Shown in pieces: positions 60,895-64,000 of a stretch of 64,000 nucleotides of DNA. Source of the DNA: CADEDH01 sp047974625 (lineage in GTDB: Bacteria > Actinomycetota > Acidimicrobiia > Acidimicrobiales > SZUA-35). Below the pieces are notes generated by a model. That model did no database searches and had not been told where the DNA came from. It saw only the letters and a list, made by a program, of their open reading frames with translations. The DNA lies in assembly GCA_047974625.1 (NCBI GenBank), contig JBKECK010000111.1:1-64000 (forward strand), read 5' to 3'. The position numbers were made by a program, and so were the translations under genes. The stretch's first letter is position 1. Each line of letters begins with the position of its first letter.

Positions 60895-62271
60895 TCAGCT
60901 GACGGGATCGGACGACAGGAAACCCAACAGGTCGGCCCGTGCCACCACGGTACGGGGCCGGCCGCCGTCCAGCACCAGCAGGGCCGGGGCGGAATCCAAC
61001 ATCCGGACCGCCAGCTCCACCGGTTGACCGATGCCGACGGTGGGCATCCGCGGGCTCATGACCTCCCCCACCGAGGCGTCCAGCACCCCGGGGTCACCGA
61101 AGGCGGTCTCCATGATCCGGAGCTCGTCGACCGAGCCCATCACCTCGGCCGCGGCCAGGGGCATATCCCCCTTGGCCACCGGCACCTGCGACACCTGGTG
61201 AGTCCGCATCAGGGCGATGACGTCCCGGACCCGATCCTCGGGTTGGGCGTAGACCAGGTCCGGGGCGGGGCCGGACTTGGCCGCCACCACATCGGCCACG
61301 ACGGCCCCACGGTCGCCGGCGGTGAGGAACCCGAATCCGGCCATCCACTCGTCGTTGAACACCCGGCTGAGGTAGCCGCGGCCCGAGTCGGGGACGAGCA
61401 CGACCACCAGGTCGTCGGCGGTGAGGGCGGCCGCCAGTTCCAGCCCTGCGGCCACCGCGGTGCCCCCCGAGCCGCCGATCAAGATGCCTTCCCGTTCGGT
61501 GACCTCCCGTGCGGTGAGGAACGACCGGGAATCCGACACCGGGATGACCTGGTCGACCACGTCACGGTGGTAGGTGGTGGGCCAGAAGTCCTCGCCGACC
61601 CCTTCCACCAGGTAGGGCCGCCCGGAGCCGCCGGAGTACACCGAGCCTTCGGGGTCGGCGGCCACGATCCTGACCGCCGGGTTCTGTTCCTTCAGGTAGG
61701 CGCCCACCCCGCTCAGGGTGCCGCCGGTGCCGGCCCCGGCCACGAAGTGGGTGACCCGGCCGTCGGTCTGTTTCCAGATCTCCGGGCCGGTGGTGGCGTA
61801 GTGGGAGGCCGGGTTGGACGGGTTGCCGTACTGGTTGGGTCGGTAGGCCCCCGGGATCTCGGCCACCAGGCGTTCCGCCGTGGAGTAGTAGGAGTCGGGG
61901 TCCTCGGGCGCCACCGCCACCGGGCACACCACCACCTCGGCCCCGTAGGCGCGCAGCAGGTCCACCTTCTCGGGGGCAACCTTGTCGGTGACCACGAATA
62001 CGCAGCGGTAGCCGCGATGGGCGGCCACGATGGCCAACCCGACCCCGGTGTTGCCCGACGTCGGCTCCACGATGGTGCCGCCCGGTTGCAGCTCACCCGA
62101 CCGTTCGGCGTCGAGGATCATGGTCAGGGCCGGCCGGTCCTTGGCGCTGCCTCCGGGGTTGGTGGTCTCCAGTTTGAGCACCACCGGGCAGGCGATGCCC
62201 TCGGCCACCTGCCCGAGCCGCACCATCGGCGTGTTGCCGATGAGTTCGAGTGCCGACGCCGCGATGTCCAT
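60895..62271 (-). CDS. cbs: Cystathionine beta-synthase
   Basis: A 458-residue PLP enzyme joining homocysteine and serine to cystathionine. The N-terminal two thirds are the fold-type II domain: GNTPMVRLG, the PLP lysine in NPGGSAKDRPALTMI, EPTSGNTGVGLA, and GAGTGGTLSGVG for the phosphate. The last 120 residues are a CBS pair (RVRDVIALMRTHQVSQVPVA and SPRMPTVGIGQPVELAVRML), as in the eukaryotic regulated enzyme and mycobacterial Cbs, so binding of AdoMet or a nucleotide may control activity. AAGGGGA lies just before the ATG. It is cotranscribed with the gamma-lyase/synthase gene. Confidence 0.96.
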   Translation of the reverse strand: MDIAASALELIGNTPMVRLGQVAEGIACPVVLKLETTNPGGSAKDRPALTMILDAERSGELQPGGTIVEPTSGNTGVGLAIVAAHRGYRCVFVVTDKVAPEKVDLLRAYGAEVVVCPVAVAPEDPDSYYSTAERLVAEIPGAYRPNQYGNPSNPASHYATTGPEIWKQTDGRVTHFVAGAGTGGTLSGVGAYLKEQNPAVRIVAADPEGSVYSGGSGRPYLVEGVGEDFWPTTYHRDVVDQVIPVSDSRSFLTAREVTEREGILIGGSGGTAVAAGLELAAALTADDLVVVLVPDSGRGYLSRVFNDEWMAGFGFLTAGDRGAVVADVVAAKSGPAPDLVYAQPEDRVRDVIALMRTHQVSQVPVAKGDMPLAAAEVMGSVDELRIMETAFGDPGVLDASVGEVMSPRMPTVGIGQPVELAVRMLDSAPALLVLDGGRPRTVVARADLLGFLSSDPVS

Positions 62272-62347
62272 CGTTCCCCTTCGCTCACGATTCCGGCGCG
62301 AGGGTAGCCGGAGCCGAGCGACGAGGGCGTGTCCAGGCGGTCAGGCC

Positions 62348-64000
62348 TCAGGCGCCGGGCGGAGGCAGCTCCGACCCGCGACCGGCCGGGGGCGGTGGCC
62401 CGACCGGGTTGGGGGCCGGGCCGGGAACCTGGCCGTCACCCCGTGGGGCCATCGGCACGGGGGAGGGGGCCGTCAACGACGCCGACCACACCGGGGCTGG
62501 GGCGGTGGCCGGATCGGCGCCCACCTGGGCCGGGGCGGGAGGCGGCGGCGCCACGGGAGGCGACGCGGAACGGGCCGGCGCGGGAGGCGACGCGGAACGG
62601 GCCGACGCGGGAGGCAGCGGCGCCACCGGAGGCGACGCGGAACGGGGCGACGCGGGAGGCGGCGGCGCCACGGGAGGCGACGCGGAACGGGCCGACGCCG
62701 CGTCGAGCGGGGAGGTGGCCACCTCCACCATGTCGGCGATCCGCGGCTCACCGTCGACCCCGGACACGAGCCATACGAGCAGTGAGCGGCGTTCCGCCCT
62801 GCGGACCCCGAGGACCGCGCCGGCGTCGCCCACCAGCTCCCGTTGGGGTTCCTCGACGGTTACGGCCAGTACGGCCGGGGGCCCGTCGCCGACCGGGACC
62901 ACGGCGGTGATGCGGGGAGGGTCGCCGTGCATGGTCAACCCGCCGGCGAGCAGGCGGTCCTGCCGGTCGGCGGCCTCATGGAGCGCGGCCGTGCCCGGCA
63001 GGTAGATCCGGGTCAGGTCGATGGTGGCCGGCTCGGCCCGGCTCATCGACTCCTCGGCTAGCAGGCGGGTCACGGCGTCGGCCCGGGCCCGGTAGCCGGC
63101 CTCGTCGTCCACGGTGCCGATCGAGGCCAGCACCTGGCGGACCGGGTCCCGGGCCAGGTCCTCAACCAGGCGGTCACCGATCACGGTCGGCTCGACCAGC
63201 CACAGCACCGCCACCACGGTCACGACCACCAGGGCGGCGAGCAGCCCGAACCGGGCCACCGTGGCCAGCCCCGACGCTGGGAGGGCCAGCGAGTACAGGG
63301 CGGTGGCCAGCAGGCCGGCCACCGCCGCCGCCCCGGGGCGGACGGCGGCCGAGGTCAGGAGGTGCTCGGTGTTCTCAAGCCGGTGACGGACCACCACCTG
63401 TTCCAGGTAGACGGCCTCGAACAGGCCGACGCCGAGCCAGGCCAGGGTGGCCGTCATGAGGAGCTCCACACTGGTGGCACCGCCGGTGACCAGCTGGTAG
63501 AGGCCGGTCACCGCGGCCATGGTGAGGAGGCGGACGAGACCGGAGGCGGCGACGGTAGGGGCACTGGCCGTGGTGATGACGGCCACCACGATCCCGGCCA
63601 CGACCAGTACGAGGAGCAGGGCGATCAGGGTCCGGGAGTCGTCGTCCAGGGCCCGACCGGCGTCCACGGGTTCACCGGAGACCACCGAACCCGCCGGGGA
63701 CCACCGCTGGACCTGGTCGGCCAGGGCCTGGGCCGGCGCCGAGCGGCCACTGTCGGTGGGGACCACGAGCACGACCGGCCGGTCCGGATCGTGGGGGGCG
63801 AGGCCGAGATCGGACGGCCCGACGTCGACCCTGGTCCCGGAGATCCACCGCCCCCACGGCCCGTCGACCCAGGCGGCACCGCCCAGCCCGGAGAGCGTCT
63901 CGGACCAGGCGGCACCAGCCTCGTCGTCCACGGGGCCGGCGGCCGTTATCACCACGGCGTCGGTGACCGCTCCGGCGGCCAGGGCCGAGGCCGCGGCCCC
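62348..64000 (-). CDS. MMPL/RND-like membrane protein, C-terminal part (cut by window edge)
   Basis: At least 551 residues; the frame stays open past 64000, so the true start lies outside. After a soluble part there are five or six helices (TLIALLLVLVVAGIVVAVIT onwards, ending near VVVTVVAVLWLVEPTVIG) that match the C-terminal membrane half of MMPL/RND-type exporters. A cytoplasmic domain follows, then a Pro/Ala/Ser-rich tail with SASPPVAPPPPA repeats. Mycobacterial MmpLs export envelope lipids; the cargo here is unknown. Because the front half is missing, the family call is moderate. Confidence 0.72.
   Translation of the reverse strand, partial: GAAASALAAGAVTDAVVITAAGPVDDEAGAAWSETLSGLGGAAWVDGPWGRWISGTRVDVGPSDLGLAPHDPDRPVVLVVPTDSGRSAPAQALADQVQRWSPAGSVVSGEPVDAGRALDDDSRTLIALLLVLVVAGIVVAVITTASAPTVAASGLVRLLTMAAVTGLYQLVTGGATSVELLMTATLAWLGVGLFEAVYLEQVVVRHRLENTEHLLTSAAVRPGAAAVAGLLATALYSLALPASGLATVARFGLLAALVVVTVVAVLWLVEPTVIGDRLVEDLARDPVRQVLASIGTVDDEAGYRARADAVTRLLAEESMSRAEPATIDLTRIYLPGTAALHEAADRQDRLLAGGLTMHGDPPRITAVVPVGDGPPAVLAVTVEEPQRELVGDAGAVLGVRRAERRSLLVWLVSGVDGEPRIADMVEVATSPLDAASARSASPPVAPPPPASPRSASPPVAPLPPASARSASPPAPARSASPPVAPPPPAPAQVGADPATAPAPVWSASLTAPSPVPMAPRGDGQVPGPAPNPVGPPPPAGRGSELPPPGA
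62531..62698. repeat. Nested GC-rich repeats coding for a Pro-rich tail
   Basis: A block of about 36-45 bases containing GGAGGCGACGCGGAACGGG recurs four times with small changes. In frame on the minus strand it gives Ser-Ala-Ser-Pro-Pro-Val-Ala-Pro-Pro-type repeats at the C-terminus of the MMPL-like protein. Confidence 0.9.

Overview
This window is a GC-rich chromosomal stretch with almost no free space: 48 protein genes (two of them cut by the window edges), no intergenic gap above about 230 bases, and no rRNA, tRNA, CRISPR array, phage or insertion sequence that I can see. It looks like an actinobacterium, most likely of the Acidimicrobiia. The reasons are the order secA-hpf-comF...ahcY-manA-phosphomannomutase, a DUF5719 gene next to a very large GT2 glycosyltransferase, coenzyme F420 genes (cofD, cofE) beside sugar-nucleotide genes, a LytR-CpsA-Psr ligase, a DUF3516 helicase, and a protein with the WQASDGRWYPP segment that I associate with Acidimicrobiia. 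The class-level placement is inference.

Layout. 1-7.4 kb: start of secA, hpf, comF, and a 1,864-residue signalling giant (Ser/Thr kinase, AAA ATPase, helical repeats, two GAF domains, GGDEF). 7.5-16.5 kb: ahcY, manA, phosphomannomutase, a GtrA-GT2 fusion and a large PTPS-related membrane protein. 16.5-19.8 kb: zinc ribbon, CPBP protease, and divergent ftsH. 19.8-25.8 kb: a translationally coupled GT2 / DUF5719 / thioredoxin-like operon. 26-32.6 kb (plus strand): rmd, gmd, cofD, cofE and a Ski2-like helicase. 32.7-43 kb (minus strand): a nucleotidyltransferase, three GT4 glycosyltransferases, a DUF2510-like envelope protein, UDP-xylose synthase, UDP-glucose dehydrogenase, an LCP ligase and thiamine pyrophosphokinase. 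43-52.5 kb: acyl-CoA dehydrogenase, a MocR regulator, an alkylsulfatase-like MBL protein, TesB thioesterase, MFS transporter, HIT protein, enoyl-CoA hydratase, methyltransferase. 52.5-64 kb: YggT, a 28-residue membrane peptide, a GNAT-CBS fusion, an ACT protein, a flavin monooxygenase, an M15-type peptidase with a coiled coil, CaiB CoA-transferase, 2-hydroxyacid dehydrogenase, cystathionine gamma-lyase/synthase, cystathionine beta-synthase, and the C-terminal part of an MMPL-like membrane protein.

How the genes fit together. Two themes dominate. The first is the cell envelope. ManA and phosphomannomutase make mannose-1-phosphate; Gmd and Rmd should turn GDP-mannose into GDP-D-rhamnose (no GDP-mannose pyrophosphorylase is in the window); Ugd and Uxs should make UDP-glucuronate and UDP-xylose. 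At least five glycosyltransferases and one LCP ligase could build and attach the resulting glycan. The second is sulfur/methyl metabolism: AhcY makes homocysteine, and Cbs plus Cgl (55 kb away) could convert it to cysteine. Small acyl-CoA, F420 and signalling genes fill the rest.

Regulation. Many start codons sit 6-10 bases downstream of a TANNNT hexamer and lack a Shine-Dalgarno sequence, the arrangement of leaderless actinobacterial promoters; this decided several start codons below. Long perfect inverted repeats lie between ugd and uxs, behind the LCP gene, behind the ACT gene, and over the predicted CPBP-protease promoter facing ftsH. Three short tandem repeats (13, 26 and 8 bp) each sit on the stop codon of a minus-strand gene.
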